DNA of 64,000 nucleotides from Bacteroidota bacterium (GTDB lineage: Bacteria > Bacteroidota > Bacteroidia > Bacteroidales > F082). Where the stretch lies: contig JADJXJ010000001.1 of NCBI GenBank assembly GCA_016715945.1, forward strand, positions 1,860,001 to 1,924,000, written 5' to 3'. Below the pieces are notes generated by a model, which worked only from the letters and a program-made list of their open reading frames with translations, searched no databases and was not told the DNA's origin. A program made the position numbers and the translations under genes. Below are positions 54,204 through 63,193 of this stretch, piece after piece. Each line of letters begins with the position of its first letter. Within the stretch, counting starts at the first letter, position 1.

Positions 54204-54785
54204 ATGACAGACAAAAAGGAATATTTCGCTCACGAAACAGCTGTGATCGATGAAGGAGCCATCATCGGAAAAGGCACCAAAATCTGGCATTTCTCGCACA
54301 TCATGACAGGTTGCGAGATAGGCGAGAACTGCAACATCGGACAAAATGTGGTAGTTTCGCCCGGGGTAAGGCTCGGCAGAAATGTCAAGGTTCAGAACAA
54401 CGTAAGTATCTATACCGGTGTGATTTGCGAGGACGATGTGTTTCTCGGGCCTTCGATGGTTTTCACCAACGTGGTGAATCCGCGGAGCAATGTCAACCGA
54501 CGTGGCCAGTACACCCAGACCATCGTGCGGCGTGGGGCATCCATCGGAGCCAATGCCACCATTGTGTGTGGTCACGACATTGGCGAATTTGCCTTTATTG
54601 GCGCAGGGGCGGTTGTCACAAAAGAAGTGCTGCCTTACGCGCTGGTAGTAGGTAATCCCGCCAGACAGGTTGGCTGGATGAGCGAGTTTGGCCACCGGCT
54701 GCATTTCGACGAAAACGGAATGGCATCCTGCCCCGAAAGCGGAGAAACTTACAAACTCGAAAACGGAAGAGTGAAAAAACTTTGA
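54204..54785 (+). CDS. Left-handed beta-helix sugar N-acetyltransferase (WbpD-like)
   Basis: A 193-residue hexapeptide-repeat transferase (IGKGTKIWHFSHIMTGCEIG; NIGQNVVVSPGVRLG; IGANATIVCGHDIG; AFIGAGAVVTKEV), ending in VGNPARQVGW. Such proteins acetylate amino sugars such as UDP-3-amino-GlcNAcA. The start ATG 54204 gives the usual N-terminus, the upstream in-frame ATG adding a non-conserved stretch. The last 30 residues (HFDENGMASCPESGETY) resemble a small zinc-ribbon-like tail, seen in related proteins. Confidence 0.88.
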   Translation: MTDKKEYFAHETAVIDEGAIIGKGTKIWHFSHIMTGCEIGENCNIGQNVVVSPGVRLGRNVKVQNNVSIYTGVICEDDVFLGPSMVFTNVVNPRSNVNRRGQYTQTIVRRGASIGANATIVCGHDIGEFAFIGAGAVVTKEVLPYALVVGNPARQVGWMSEFGHRLHFDENGMASCPESGETYKLENGRVKKL

Positions 54786-54817
54786 GGCAAACTTTGCCAC
54801 AAAAATCGCATCAGCGT

Positions 54818-54849
54818 TTTGCAAAGTGCAGGTGTGGTTCATACCTTTG
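54818..54849 (+). promoter_or_regulatory. Bacteroidota promoter of galE
   Basis: TTTG at 54818-54821, 20-bp spacer, TACCTTTG at 54842-54849. Both boxes are exact; the ATG follows 18 bp later. Confidence 0.6.
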
Positions 54850-54867
54850 AAATCAAATTAAACTGAT

Positions 54868-55905
54868 ATGAGAATTCTAGTAACCGGCGGCACAGGCTAC
54901 ATTGGCTCACACACCGTGGTGGAATTGCAAAACAAAGGCTTTGAAGTACTCATTGCCGACAACCTGAGCAATTCGCAAGCCTGGGTGGTCGATGCCATCG
55001 GGCAGATCACAGGCAAAAAACCCCAGTTTGAGCTCATCGACCTGAGCGACAGGGAGCTTACTGCAGACTTGTTTGCCCGATACAGCGACATCAAAGGCGT
55101 CATTCACTTTGCAGCATACAAGGCGGTGGGCGAATCGGTGGAAAAACCCCTGATGTATTACCGCAACAACCTGGTGTCGCTGATGAACATACTGGAAAGC
55201 ATGGCAGCCATTGGCGCGCCAAACCTGGTTTTTTCGTCGAGCTGCACAGTTTACGGGCAACCCGATGTGTTGCCGGTTTCGGAACAGGCGCCGATTAAAA
55301 AGGCCGAATCGCCTTATGGCAATACCAAGCAGATATCGGAAGAAATCATTCAGGACACTTTGCGGTCGAACAACCAGCTCAGAGCCATTGCGTTGCGCTA
55401 TTTCAACCCCATCGGGGCACACGATTCGGCCCTTATCGGCGAATTGCCGCTGGGCGTACCCAACAACCTGGTGCCATTCATCACCCAGACAGCCATAGGC
55501 ATCCGGCAGCAGCTCAGTGTGTTTGGCGATGACTACAACACCCCCGACGGCACAGCCATACGCGATTACATCCACGTGGTTGACCTGGCACAAGCCCATG
55601 TGGTGGCTGTGCAGCGCATGCTTGAGGGCCGCATGAAACAGGCTTTCGAAGTGTTCAACCTGGGCACCGGCACAGGGTATTCTGTGCTCGACGTCATCAA
55701 ATCGTTCGAACGGGTTTCGGGCCTCAGACTAAACTACAAGATTGTGGGCCGCAGGCCAGGCGATGTGGAAAAAGTGTGGGCCGACCCCAGCTGGTCGAAT
55801 CAAGAACTTGGCTGGAAAGCCAAACGGACCCTGGACGAAATGACCGCCTCGGCATGGAAATGGGAGCAAGCCTACAGGGAAAGGACAAAAAACAATCAAG
55901 CATAA
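54868..55905 (+). CDS. galE: UDP-glucose 4-epimerase
   Basis: A 345-residue SDR enzyme that interconverts UDP-glucose and UDP-galactose (or their N-acetyl forms). It has GGTGYIGSHTVVELQNKGF, HFAAYKAVGES, SSSCTVYGQPD, the YxxxK catalytic pair in SPYGNTKQISEE, and RDYIHVVDLAQAHV. It leads a group with rfbB (18 bp after) for nucleotide-sugar supply. Confidence 0.93.
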   Translation: MRILVTGGTGYIGSHTVVELQNKGFEVLIADNLSNSQAWVVDAIGQITGKKPQFELIDLSDRELTADLFARYSDIKGVIHFAAYKAVGESVEKPLMYYRNNLVSLMNILESMAAIGAPNLVFSSSCTVYGQPDVLPVSEQAPIKKAESPYGNTKQISEEIIQDTLRSNNQLRAIALRYFNPIGAHDSALIGELPLGVPNNLVPFITQTAIGIRQQLSVFGDDYNTPDGTAIRDYIHVVDLAQAHVVAVQRMLEGRMKQAFEVFNLGTGTGYSVLDVIKSFERVSGLRLNYKIVGRRPGDVEKVWADPSWSNQELGWKAKRTLDEMTASAWKWEQAYRERTKNNQA

Positions 55906-55923
55906 TCCAAACTTATCAGCGGC

Positions 55924-56976
55924 ATGAAAAAAATACTCATCACCGGAGGAGCCGGATTTATTGGTTCGCATGTGGTCAGGCTTTTTGTAACAAAATACCC
56001 TGATTACCAGATTTATAACCTGGATAAGCTGACATATGCAGGCAACCTGGCCAACCTGAAAGACATCGAACATCTGCCCAATTATCATTTTCTGAAAGCC
56101 GACATCGTGGATGGTGAGCTGATGCAAAAACTTTTTGCACTGCATCAGTTCGACGGGGTGATTCACCTTGCCGCAGAGTCGCATGTGGACCGTTCGATTG
56201 CCAATCCGCTGGAGTTTGTTATGACCAATGTGGTGGGCACGGTGAACCTGCTCAATGCCGCCAGATACCATTGGAAGGACAATTACGAGGGCAAACGGTT
56301 TTATCACGTCTCGACCGATGAGGTGTATGGCTCACTGGGCGAAACAGGCTATTTTACAGAAGAAACGCCCTACGACCCCCACAGTCCTTACTCGGCTTCA
56401 AAGGCCTCGAGCGATCATTTCGTGCGTGCCTACCACGATACCTACAACCTGCCGGTAGTTATCTCGAACTGCTCGAACAACTACGGGCCAAATCAGTTCC
56501 CCGAAAAACTTATCCCGCTATTTATCAACAACATACGTCACAACAAGCCCTTACCTGTGTATGGCAAAGGCGAAAACGTGCGCGACTGGTTGTATGTGGT
56601 GGACCATGCCCGTGCCATCGACCTCATCTTCCACAAGGGCAAAGATGGCGAGACCTACAACATAGGCGGGCACAACGAATGGAAAAACATTGACCTGATC
56701 AAGGTGATTTGCCGCATTATGGATGAAAAGCTCGGTCGTGCACCCGGCACTTCTGAACAACTGATCACATACGTGAAAGACCGCGCAGGCCACGATCTTC
56801 GTTACGCCATTGATGCCGGAAAGCTGCAACGTGAACTCGGCTGGACGCCCTCGCTGCAGTTTGAAGAAGGCATCCGGCTCACCATCGAGTGGTACCTCAG
56901 TAACCAGGAATGGCTCGATGAGGTCACCTCAGGCCACTACCTCAAATATTACGAAGAACAATACGAAAAGAGATAA
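55924..56976 (+). CDS. rfbB: dTDP-glucose 4,6-dehydratase
   Basis: A 350-residue SDR dehydratase: GGAGFIGSHVVRLF, DKLTYAGNLANL, HLAAESHVDRSI, FYHVSTDEVYGSLG with the catalytic DE pair, SPYSASKASSDHFVRAYH, SNNYGPNQFPEKLIPL and the VRDWLYVVDHARAI segment. These are hallmark RfbB motifs. It makes the 4-keto-6-deoxy intermediate for dTDP-sugars such as rhamnose. The rest of the rhamnose pathway (rfbA, C, D) is not in the window. Confidence 0.94.
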   Translation: MKKILITGGAGFIGSHVVRLFVTKYPDYQIYNLDKLTYAGNLANLKDIEHLPNYHFLKADIVDGELMQKLFALHQFDGVIHLAAESHVDRSIANPLEFVMTNVVGTVNLLNAARYHWKDNYEGKRFYHVSTDEVYGSLGETGYFTEETPYDPHSPYSASKASSDHFVRAYHDTYNLPVVISNCSNNYGPNQFPEKLIPLFINNIRHNKPLPVYGKGENVRDWLYVVDHARAIDLIFHKGKDGETYNIGGHNEWKNIDLIKVICRIMDEKLGRAPGTSEQLITYVKDRAGHDLRYAIDAGKLQRELGWTPSLQFEEGIRLTIEWYLSNQEWLDEVTSGHYLKYYEEQYEKR

Positions 56977-57013
56977 TTAAACCTCTTTCCGGGCACTAAA
57001 AAGTCTGTTCCGC

Positions 57014-57044
57014 TTTGGGCTTTGTTGCATGATGCTTACCTTTG
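57014..57044 (+). promoter_or_regulatory. Bacteroidota promoter of the GT2 gene
   Basis: TTTG at 57014-57017, 19-bp spacer, TACCTTTG at 57037-57044, both exact. The start would be near 57050, which excludes the in-frame start at 57022 and supports ATG 57073. Confidence 0.6.
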
Positions 57045-57072
57045 CAGCTTTTGCGGAGATTCGATATTGTTT

Positions 57073-57822
57073 ATGGAGAATATTTTGCTGAGTGTTGTCA
57101 TTCCCGCCTACAACGAGGAGCGCACCATAGCCGATGTGATTGGCAGAGTTTACAAAAGCCTGGAATCGAACAACATCGCTGGCGAGATCATCGTGGTTGA
57201 TGATGCTTCCAAAGATGGCACCATCCGGAAGGTTGAAGAATATATGGCAAACCATCCCGCACAGCCGGTTCGCCTGATCAGCTCGAAACCCAACCGGGGA
57301 AAAGGTTTTGCTATCCGACAGGGTATTCAGGATGCCAAAGGCGATTACTTGCTGGTTCAGGATGCCGACTATGAATATGACCCGCGCGACTACCCCAAAT
57401 TGCTCGGCCCCGTGCGCGACGGCATGGCCGACGTGGTGTATGGTTCCCGTTTCATGGGGGGCGACCCGCATCGCATCCTCTTCTTCTGGCACAGCATCGG
57501 CAACAAGTTTCTCACCTTTGTGTCGAACATGTTTACCAATCTGAACCTGACCGACATGGAGTCGGGTTATAAGCTGTTCAGACGCGAAATCATTCAATCT
57601 ATCCGGCTGAAGGAAAACCGTTTTGGCTTCGAACCCGAAGTAACGGCCAAGATCGCACGCATCCCGGGCATAAGGATTTACGAAGTCGGTATCTCATACT
57701 ACGGACGCACCTATGCCGAGGGCAAAAAGATCAACTGGAAAGACGGCGTCAGGGCAATCATTTGTGTACTGAAATACAACCTCTTCGACCGCAACCATTT
57801 CACCCGGCCAATCAGGCTTTGA
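57073..57822 (+). CDS. GT2-family glycosyltransferase (dolichyl/undecaprenyl-phosphate type)
   Basis: A 249-residue soluble GT-A enzyme: LSVVIPAYNEERTIADVIGR, IIVVDDASKDGT, the DXD-like VQDADYEYDPRDYPKL, and SGYKLFRREIIQ followed by FGFEPEVTAKIAR. It matches the DPM1/GtrB type, which transfers a sugar to a polyprenyl phosphate on the cytoplasmic face for later flipping. It lacks C-terminal membrane helices. A GT-C-like protein encoded convergently could use such a lipid-linked sugar. Confidence 0.88.
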   Translation: MENILLSVVIPAYNEERTIADVIGRVYKSLESNNIAGEIIVVDDASKDGTIRKVEEYMANHPAQPVRLISSKPNRGKGFAIRQGIQDAKGDYLLVQDADYEYDPRDYPKLLGPVRDGMADVVYGSRFMGGDPHRILFFWHSIGNKFLTFVSNMFTNLNLTDMESGYKLFRREIIQSIRLKENRFGFEPEVTAKIARIPGIRIYEVGISYYGRTYAEGKKINWKDGVRAIICVLKYNLFDRNHFTRPIRL

Positions 57823-57866
57823 GCCCCAAAATCAAGGCTATCCGGCTTTTTGAATGCTGACGGAAA

Positions 57867-59738
57867 CTATTCGATCCAGCCTTCGGGAACCAGCAGCTCC
57901 ACCTTGAACTCATCCACCAGAACCAGGCCGCTTCCGGGCAGCCACAGCGTAGCCCTGAACCGATCGGTGGGCTTGCGCACCTCCGGGGTGAGGTAATAAA
58001 AGTCCACCTCATTCCATTCGCCAGGCACAAAAAGCTCAGGGTCAGGCATTTTACTGCCATAGGCATAAGCATAACCGTTGTGCATAAAGGTGGCGGTGAG
58101 ATAAAAAGGCTGTTCGGCCGGTGAAAATTCTGCATAAACGCGCGCCGAAACCCTGATGATGCCAAACTCATGCAACGACAGGCGATGCCAGTCGGTTTCG
58201 TAAAGCGGCGAAAAAGGCTGATCAGGACTCAGAGCAAACACCCCACCATTTAAGCCTGGGGGCATTCCGGTATTGCTCAGGGGCTGATCGTCGAAGGTGT
58301 AGTGTGCCAGCGTGCAAATCCGGAATTTGCGTCCGCTTTGCATCAGATGCTCCGGAGTTTTGGTGCGATCGACCAGCCAGAGTTGCTCCAGCTTTGCCGG
58401 GGGTGCGGTTTTCAGCCAGACCGCCTTGTAAGCTTCTTTGGTCATCCGCGCACTATGAATCATTCCCTGCAGAAACTGCCAGCTCTGAAACTGGTTGAGC
58501 GCGACCAGCATGACCAGAACGAATGCAAATGGCAGCCGCACCAGCAAGCTTTTGCGCAATGCTGCCTGAAGCAAAAAGCCCAGTGGTACCGACAGAAAAA
58601 CGTAGGATGGTATGACCGCACGCTGGCTGAAACTGTCGGCATACCACCAGCACGACCAGCTGGCGATCACATAAAAGGAAACCACAAAAAACACAAACAG
58701 GCTGAAAAACAGCTCGCGCTTCTGGCGCCACAAACTGACAAAGCCGAGGATTGCAAGCGCCATAAGGGGGGTGTAGAGTAACCAGCCTTTACGAAAACTG
58801 AAAAGTACCTCAAGGATATAAGGCTGCAGAAATTCCATGCCTTCACCGGCATTGCCGCCATAGCTGTTGTAGAGAAACTTCCCCGTAAACAACCTGAAGT
58901 AAATCAGTTGCATGCTTCCGATGGCAATGACAAGCATTGCAGCTGCCAGCAGCTGTTTCCAGTTTTTGATTAAGAGTTGCCATTTTGCCATCATTGATGC
59001 TTTGTCGTGAATTCCCCAAAGCACGGGTACCATGGCAACCAGAATTTCCGTGGGTCGGCTCAGAGCGGCCAGTCCCACAACCAGACCAAGCAGAATGGCC
59101 ACAGACATGGACGGTTTTTCGTGCCAGCGCATGCTGAGCCAAAGCACCGCCGCAAAAAGGAAAAAAAGGTAGTTGTGCGACATAAGTCCCTGGCCGTGCC
59201 ATACTGTGTGAATCATGAAGTTTGTTCCAAACGGGATGAGCACCAGCAACATAGCAACCACACCGGGCGAAAACAAGCGGAGCATGGCCTTACGGAAAAG
59301 CACCAGACCGGCAAGGGTGTAAACAAAGCTGCCGTAAAGCAGGCTGGCCTGGTAAGGAAACGAGAATCCATCAGCCTCATATGCACTCAAATGCGCCCAA
59401 AGATGACCGATAAAAAACCACGGACTGTAAAGCACGGCCATCCCCATAGGATATTTCATCACCCAGCGGCCGTCGGGCATGGGCATGGCCTGATAAAAGC
59501 TGGAGGTATTCTGATATTTTGCGATAATCCCCTCGACCACCGAAAAGTTTTCCAGGCCCAGGTCGCGGTAGATGAAGGTGAACGGCAGGTAGAGGTAATA
59601 GCCAAAGATGTCCCACGAAAGCAGCACAGCCGGAAAGTGCGATAGAAGCATGGCTGCCAGCAATGCCACCACGGCAGCAAGGGTGTAAAAGGATATGTCT
59701 CTGGTGGCAAAGTAGTTACGTATTGTCTTCAGGTGCAT
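57867..59738 (-). CDS. Polytopic membrane protein, GT-C-like
   Basis: From ATG 59738 (1 bp after the preceding stop) the protein is 623 residues. About ten hydrophobic segments run from residue 15 to 460, with an acidic residue in the first external loop (SWDIFGYYLYLPFTFIYRD), a feature of GT-C glycosyltransferases; the last ~150 residues are soluble and beta-rich. I cannot name a family. Its tight spacing to the AlgJ-like gene means it belongs to the acylation operon. Confidence 0.6.
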   Translation of the reverse strand: MHLKTIRNYFATRDISFYTLAAVVALLAAMLLSHFPAVLLSWDIFGYYLYLPFTFIYRDLGLENFSVVEGIIAKYQNTSSFYQAMPMPDGRWVMKYPMGMAVLYSPWFFIGHLWAHLSAYEADGFSFPYQASLLYGSFVYTLAGLVLFRKAMLRLFSPGVVAMLLVLIPFGTNFMIHTVWHGQGLMSHNYLFFLFAAVLWLSMRWHEKPSMSVAILLGLVVGLAALSRPTEILVAMVPVLWGIHDKASMMAKWQLLIKNWKQLLAAAMLVIAIGSMQLIYFRLFTGKFLYNSYGGNAGEGMEFLQPYILEVLFSFRKGWLLYTPLMALAILGFVSLWRQKRELFFSLFVFFVVSFYVIASWSCWWYADSFSQRAVIPSYVFLSVPLGFLLQAALRKSLLVRLPFAFVLVMLVALNQFQSWQFLQGMIHSARMTKEAYKAVWLKTAPPAKLEQLWLVDRTKTPEHLMQSGRKFRICTLAHYTFDDQPLSNTGMPPGLNGGVFALSPDQPFSPLYETDWHRLSLHEFGIIRVSARVYAEFSPAEQPFYLTATFMHNGYAYAYGSKMPDPELFVPGEWNEVDFYYLTPEVRKPTDRFRATLWLPGSGLVLVDEFKVELLVPEGWIE

Positions 59739-59739
59739 C

Positions 59740-61038
59740 CTAGTTCTTTGTTTTATTATGTTGCAACACCCAGAAAGCATCGAGCCGTATCATTTCTTCT
59801 TCGCTGATGCGCCGGTCGGCGGCTTTTTGCCTGACGTTGGCCATCCACTCTTCGCTGGCGCGGATTGCAGCAACAATCTCGTCGAGCTTGGCCAGGTCGC
59901 TTGCCGAAAGACTATCGTATTGCTGGATGGCTTCGTGGAGCTGCTCGACGAAACCAAAGCCAAAGCGATACATATTCGCATCGGTGAGCAGGATGACGAT
60001 AAAATCATTTTCGAGCACACGAAGCAGCATATCCACATTCCGGCGTTCGATGGGCGAACCTCCGTCGCCGGGAAAGATTTGTTCGTTGTAGTACCAGAAA
60101 GCATGCTCACCGAAGGCTTCGGTGGCATATCCGCTGCCAAACCACTGCCAATAGTAGCTGTCGGCCACAACCATCACGTTGGGCGCCTTGCCAATCTTTT
60201 TCAGCTGAAGCTCGGGATATGGCATTGCAAAATCGTCGGGTTCGCATATGATGTTCAGGCCTTCCCAGAGGTCGCGGTCGGGCGAGCGCAGCTTGTGTGT
60301 AACCTCTATCCGCGAAACCCTGAAATCGAGCCACTTACGCCCCGACACCTGTGCCATGGTATTGATCAGGCTGTCGAAAGCAAGCGTCATTCCGTAATAG
60401 CTCCAGTGGATGCCGCATTTCGGGAAGAGCGCCAGTTTGGCGGTGTCGCGCATGGCTGCGAACCAGGGATTGCCATGGATAACGGGCACCCCCCGGGCCG
60501 AGAGCGCCTTTGCATACTCAAAATCGTTGCGCTTTCCAACGGCTGCGGAGGCAAAACGGTCGGGTACGTGCTCGGGAAAGAAAGAGGCCTTGCCGGGTGC
60601 AAGCAACACCACCAGATGCTTGTTGTGCCTGCCCAGCCATTCCGAAATCTGCGACAGCTGTGTGGCATGCTTTTCAACCTGCTCATCGCCCACATAGTCC
60701 AGCCCATATAAGGCCCTGATGTAATTGGTCTCGTACAGAAAACCGTTTTTCCCCCGAACTACGGCATTGGCGGTAACAGTATCGAACAGACTGTATCTCA
60801 ACTGGTTGTATATCCTGATCAGATCAGGCCGGAAGCCCACATGATGCTCTAACCAGGTATTGAGGCTGTCCTGATAGGTGCCGTTGAGAAAGTTGCTGAC
60901 CGAAAAAGATGGTTTTACAGGATTTTCAAAATAGCCTTTCAGGCCCCGGACTTTCGGAAAGCCCGTTAACTGTTGCAGGACAGGCAGCACCAGCAGGATG
61001 AGCAACAAAACAGCTATGACCTTCCTAATCGCCCTCAT
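59740..61038 (-). CDS. AlgJ/AlgX-like SGNH-fold protein (DHHW family)
   Basis: A 432-residue protein with an N-terminal signal anchor (VIAVLLLILLVLPVLQQL), then an SGNH-hydrolase-like domain. It has WLEHHVGFRPDLIRIYNQLR, GKNGFLYETNYIRALYG, LLAPGKASFFPEHVP, the GIHWSYYG His, and ADSYYWQW with the Asp-Ser pair. Such partners sit beside MBOAT proteins and complete O-acetylation of exported polysaccharides in the periplasm. It starts 3 bp after the MBOAT stop. Confidence 0.85.
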   Translation of the reverse strand: MRAIRKVIAVLLLILLVLPVLQQLTGFPKVRGLKGYFENPVKPSFSVSNFLNGTYQDSLNTWLEHHVGFRPDLIRIYNQLRYSLFDTVTANAVVRGKNGFLYETNYIRALYGLDYVGDEQVEKHATQLSQISEWLGRHNKHLVVLLAPGKASFFPEHVPDRFASAAVGKRNDFEYAKALSARGVPVIHGNPWFAAMRDTAKLALFPKCGIHWSYYGMTLAFDSLINTMAQVSGRKWLDFRVSRIEVTHKLRSPDRDLWEGLNIICEPDDFAMPYPELQLKKIGKAPNVMVVADSYYWQWFGSGYATEAFGEHAFWYYNEQIFPGDGGSPIERRNVDMLLRVLENDFIVILLTDANMYRFGFGFVEQLHEAIQQYDSLSASDLAKLDEIVAAIRASEEWMANVRQKAADRRISEEEMIRLDAFWVLQHNKTKN

Positions 61039-61041
61039 GCA

Positions 61042-62463
61042 TCAAAACCTGAAGTAGATAAACGGATTGAACCCGGAGGAGGTGATGGCGCCCAGGCTGA
61101 TAATGAGCAGGACGACCGAGGCAAGCGCCATGAACACCAGCGTAGAGAGCTTGTGTGCTTTGGCGTAAACTGTTTGCTGCCATTTTTCTATGCCGGGCAG
61201 GTATGCCAGAAAAGCAAATATGCCGGCAAAGATCATGGTCATCCATACCTCGCGGCTCACCGGAAGGTGGTTGCTCCCGCCGAAGCCAAACATGCCGTGG
61301 AGGTAGGCCGATATTTGCGCCATGCTCTCGGCCCTGAAAAGCACCCAGCCGATCAGTGTGATAAAAAAGGTGATGACGAGGCTTGGGAGCTGGCCCAGTC
61401 GCTCATAGAACCTAAGCAGGAAAAGGCGGTCGAGAATGAGGAAAAATCCATGAAAAGCGCCCCACAACACAAAATTCCAGGCGGCTCCGTGCCACAGACC
61501 GGAGATGAGGAACACCAGCCACAGGTTGAAATACATGCGCCGCGGGCTAACCTTGTTGCCTCCCAGCGGGATATAGAGGTAGTCGCGCATCCACCGGCCG
61601 AGCGTTATGTGCCAGCGCCTCCAGAATTCCGAAATGCTGCGCGAGATGTAGGGGTTGTTGAAGTTTTCCGGAAAATCGAAACCGATCATGCGTCCCAGCC
61701 CGATGGCCATATCCGAGTAACCGGCAAAGTCGTAATAAATCTGGAATGCATAGGCCAGGATACCGGCCCAGAGCGTGAGGGTGTCGAGCTGGGCTACCTC
61801 AGCTCCGAAAACACTGTCGGCATAGGCTCCAAGAGGATTGGCAATGAGCACCTTACGGGCCAGACCAATGGTAAAACGGAAAAAACCAGTGATGCGATTG
61901 TCGGCCGTTTCGTTCCACCGCCGGTCGCGAAGCTGGTCGGCCACTTCGTTAAACCGCACAATTGGTCCGGCAATAAGTTGCGGAAACATCAGGATGTACA
62001 ATGCCAGGTCGGCAACGCTTTTGAGTGGCGGATGCATGCCCCTGTACACATCAATGGTGTAGGTCATCTTCTGGAAAGTGAAAAAAGAGATGCCAATGGG
62101 CAACGCCACTTTCGTCCATTGCACCGGACCACTGCCAAAAGCCGACAACAGGGCATCCACATTCTCGATGAAGAAGTTGGCATACTTGAAGTAGGCCAGC
62201 AAACCAACATTCATCACAATGCTGACTGCTGCAAACATCCTTTTGCGCCGCCTTGTGTCGGAAGCATGCATTGCTTTGACCAGATAAAAATCGGCGATGA
62301 TGCTCAGGATGACAATGAAGATAAAATCGGGCGCACCCCAGGCATAGAAAAACAGGCTGGCAGTGAGGGCCACATAATTTCGAAAACGGTGCGGCGAAAG
62401 ATAGTAAAGCAACAAAAAGGCAGGGAGAAAATAAAGAATAAACAGGCTGCTGCTGAATACCAT
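61042..62463 (-). CDS. MBOAT-family polysaccharide O-acyltransferase (AlgI/DltB-like)
   Basis: A 473-residue membrane acyltransferase with about 11-12 helices. MBOAT signatures: ALPIGISFFTFQKMTYTIDVYRG, FPQLIAGPIVRF, SISEFWRRWHITLGRWMRD, YIPLGGNK, and the catalytic His in ISGLWHGAAWNFVLWG. It should move acetyl groups across the membrane for surface polysaccharide modification with the AlgJ-like partner. ATG 62463 is used; the longer in-frame extension to 62706 overlaps the promoter. Confidence 0.92.
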   Translation of the reverse strand: MVFSSSLFILYFLPAFLLLYYLSPHRFRNYVALTASLFFYAWGAPDFIFIVILSIIADFYLVKAMHASDTRRRKRMFAAVSIVMNVGLLAYFKYANFFIENVDALLSAFGSGPVQWTKVALPIGISFFTFQKMTYTIDVYRGMHPPLKSVADLALYILMFPQLIAGPIVRFNEVADQLRDRRWNETADNRITGFFRFTIGLARKVLIANPLGAYADSVFGAEVAQLDTLTLWAGILAYAFQIYYDFAGYSDMAIGLGRMIGFDFPENFNNPYISRSISEFWRRWHITLGRWMRDYLYIPLGGNKVSPRRMYFNLWLVFLISGLWHGAAWNFVLWGAFHGFFLILDRLFLLRFYERLGQLPSLVITFFITLIGWVLFRAESMAQISAYLHGMFGFGGSNHLPVSREVWMTMIFAGIFAFLAYLPGIEKWQQTVYAKAHKLSTLVFMALASVVLLIISLGAITSSGFNPFIYFRF

Positions 62464-62489
62464 GTGTGCCGCATTAAGATGTGAACGGG

Positions 62490-62497
62490 CAAAATTA
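62490..62497 (-). promoter_or_regulatory. -7 element of the MBOAT operon
   Basis: Minus-strand TAATTTTG, an exact TAnnTTTG match, 26 bp before ATG 62463; a TTTG box is 23 bp further upstream. Confidence 0.4.
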
Positions 62498-62584
62498 TGG
62501 TTTTGCGCCCATTGCACACGCAAAAAAATGTAAGGCAATTGCGGTACAGTAGCCCGGATGTGCCGGGCTGAGCCTTGATTGGAA

Positions 62585-63139
62585 CTAGAGTGAGATGACA
62601 GCCCGTATGACGCCCGGGAACATGTGCTCGTTGTGTTGTTGCAGGAGGTACATGGCTCCGTCGAAAACCAGTAAAAAACCGCCCTGAAGCACAATTGCCC
62701 TGCCAAAACCCTTCAGCATATCGGCACGCTTTTCTGCTTTTGACGATCGGTGCCACATGTAAGTGCCTGCCGCCATGTAGAGGACATCAAGCCCCGCATT
62801 GACCAGATATAACTTCTTGATCCTGAGATGCTCATCTGCAAGCTCCTGGAAAGGCACCGACGCCAGGTCCTGCTGCGAAAAGTTCCACATGGCATAGCCA
62901 GCAATCCCCAGGTTGACCACGTTCCAGGCCAGGTTCATCTGATGAAAATAACGTGTGGCACCCTCGCTCCGCCTCATCCCGATGGCTCCGACAGTCATGT
63001 TGGCCACAGCCCAGCTGCCAAGCACAACCATCCCGGTTTGATTGGTACGCCGGCTTTTTTCGAAGAAGTCCAGCTCGGGCGAACCTGCATACAAACCCGT
63101 AGAAATAAGGACAAAGAGCAGGGGCAGGAAATGTTTCAT
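62585..63139 (-). CDS. Exported or membrane protein of unknown function (possibly DUF6992-like)
   Basis: From ATG 63139 the 184-residue protein has a signal peptide (MKHFLPLLFVLISTGLYAG) and three or four further hydrophobic helices (VVLGSWAVANMTVGAIG; AWNVVNLGIAGYAMW; YLVNAGLDVLYMAAGTYMW; IVLQGGFLLVFDGAMYLL). The pattern suits small Bacteroidota membrane proteins of unknown role; the DUF6992 comparison is from memory and weak. It lies between the phosphorylase and the MBOAT operon on the same strand. Confidence 0.5.
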   Translation of the reverse strand: MKHFLPLLFVLISTGLYAGSPELDFFEKSRRTNQTGMVVLGSWAVANMTVGAIGMRRSEGATRYFHQMNLAWNVVNLGIAGYAMWNFSQQDLASVPFQELADEHLRIKKLYLVNAGLDVLYMAAGTYMWHRSSKAEKRADMLKGFGRAIVLQGGFLLVFDGAMYLLQQHNEHMFPGVIRAVISL

Positions 63140-63193
63140 GTGGTCAGCGTGGTTTTTTGCCAAAGTAACGATTCAAACCCTACTGTTGTTCAA

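Noticed and set aside
60973..62484. A 503-codon open frame on the plus strand
   Set aside because: It is antisense to the AlgJ-like and MBOAT genes, which have clear motifs and tight operon spacing.
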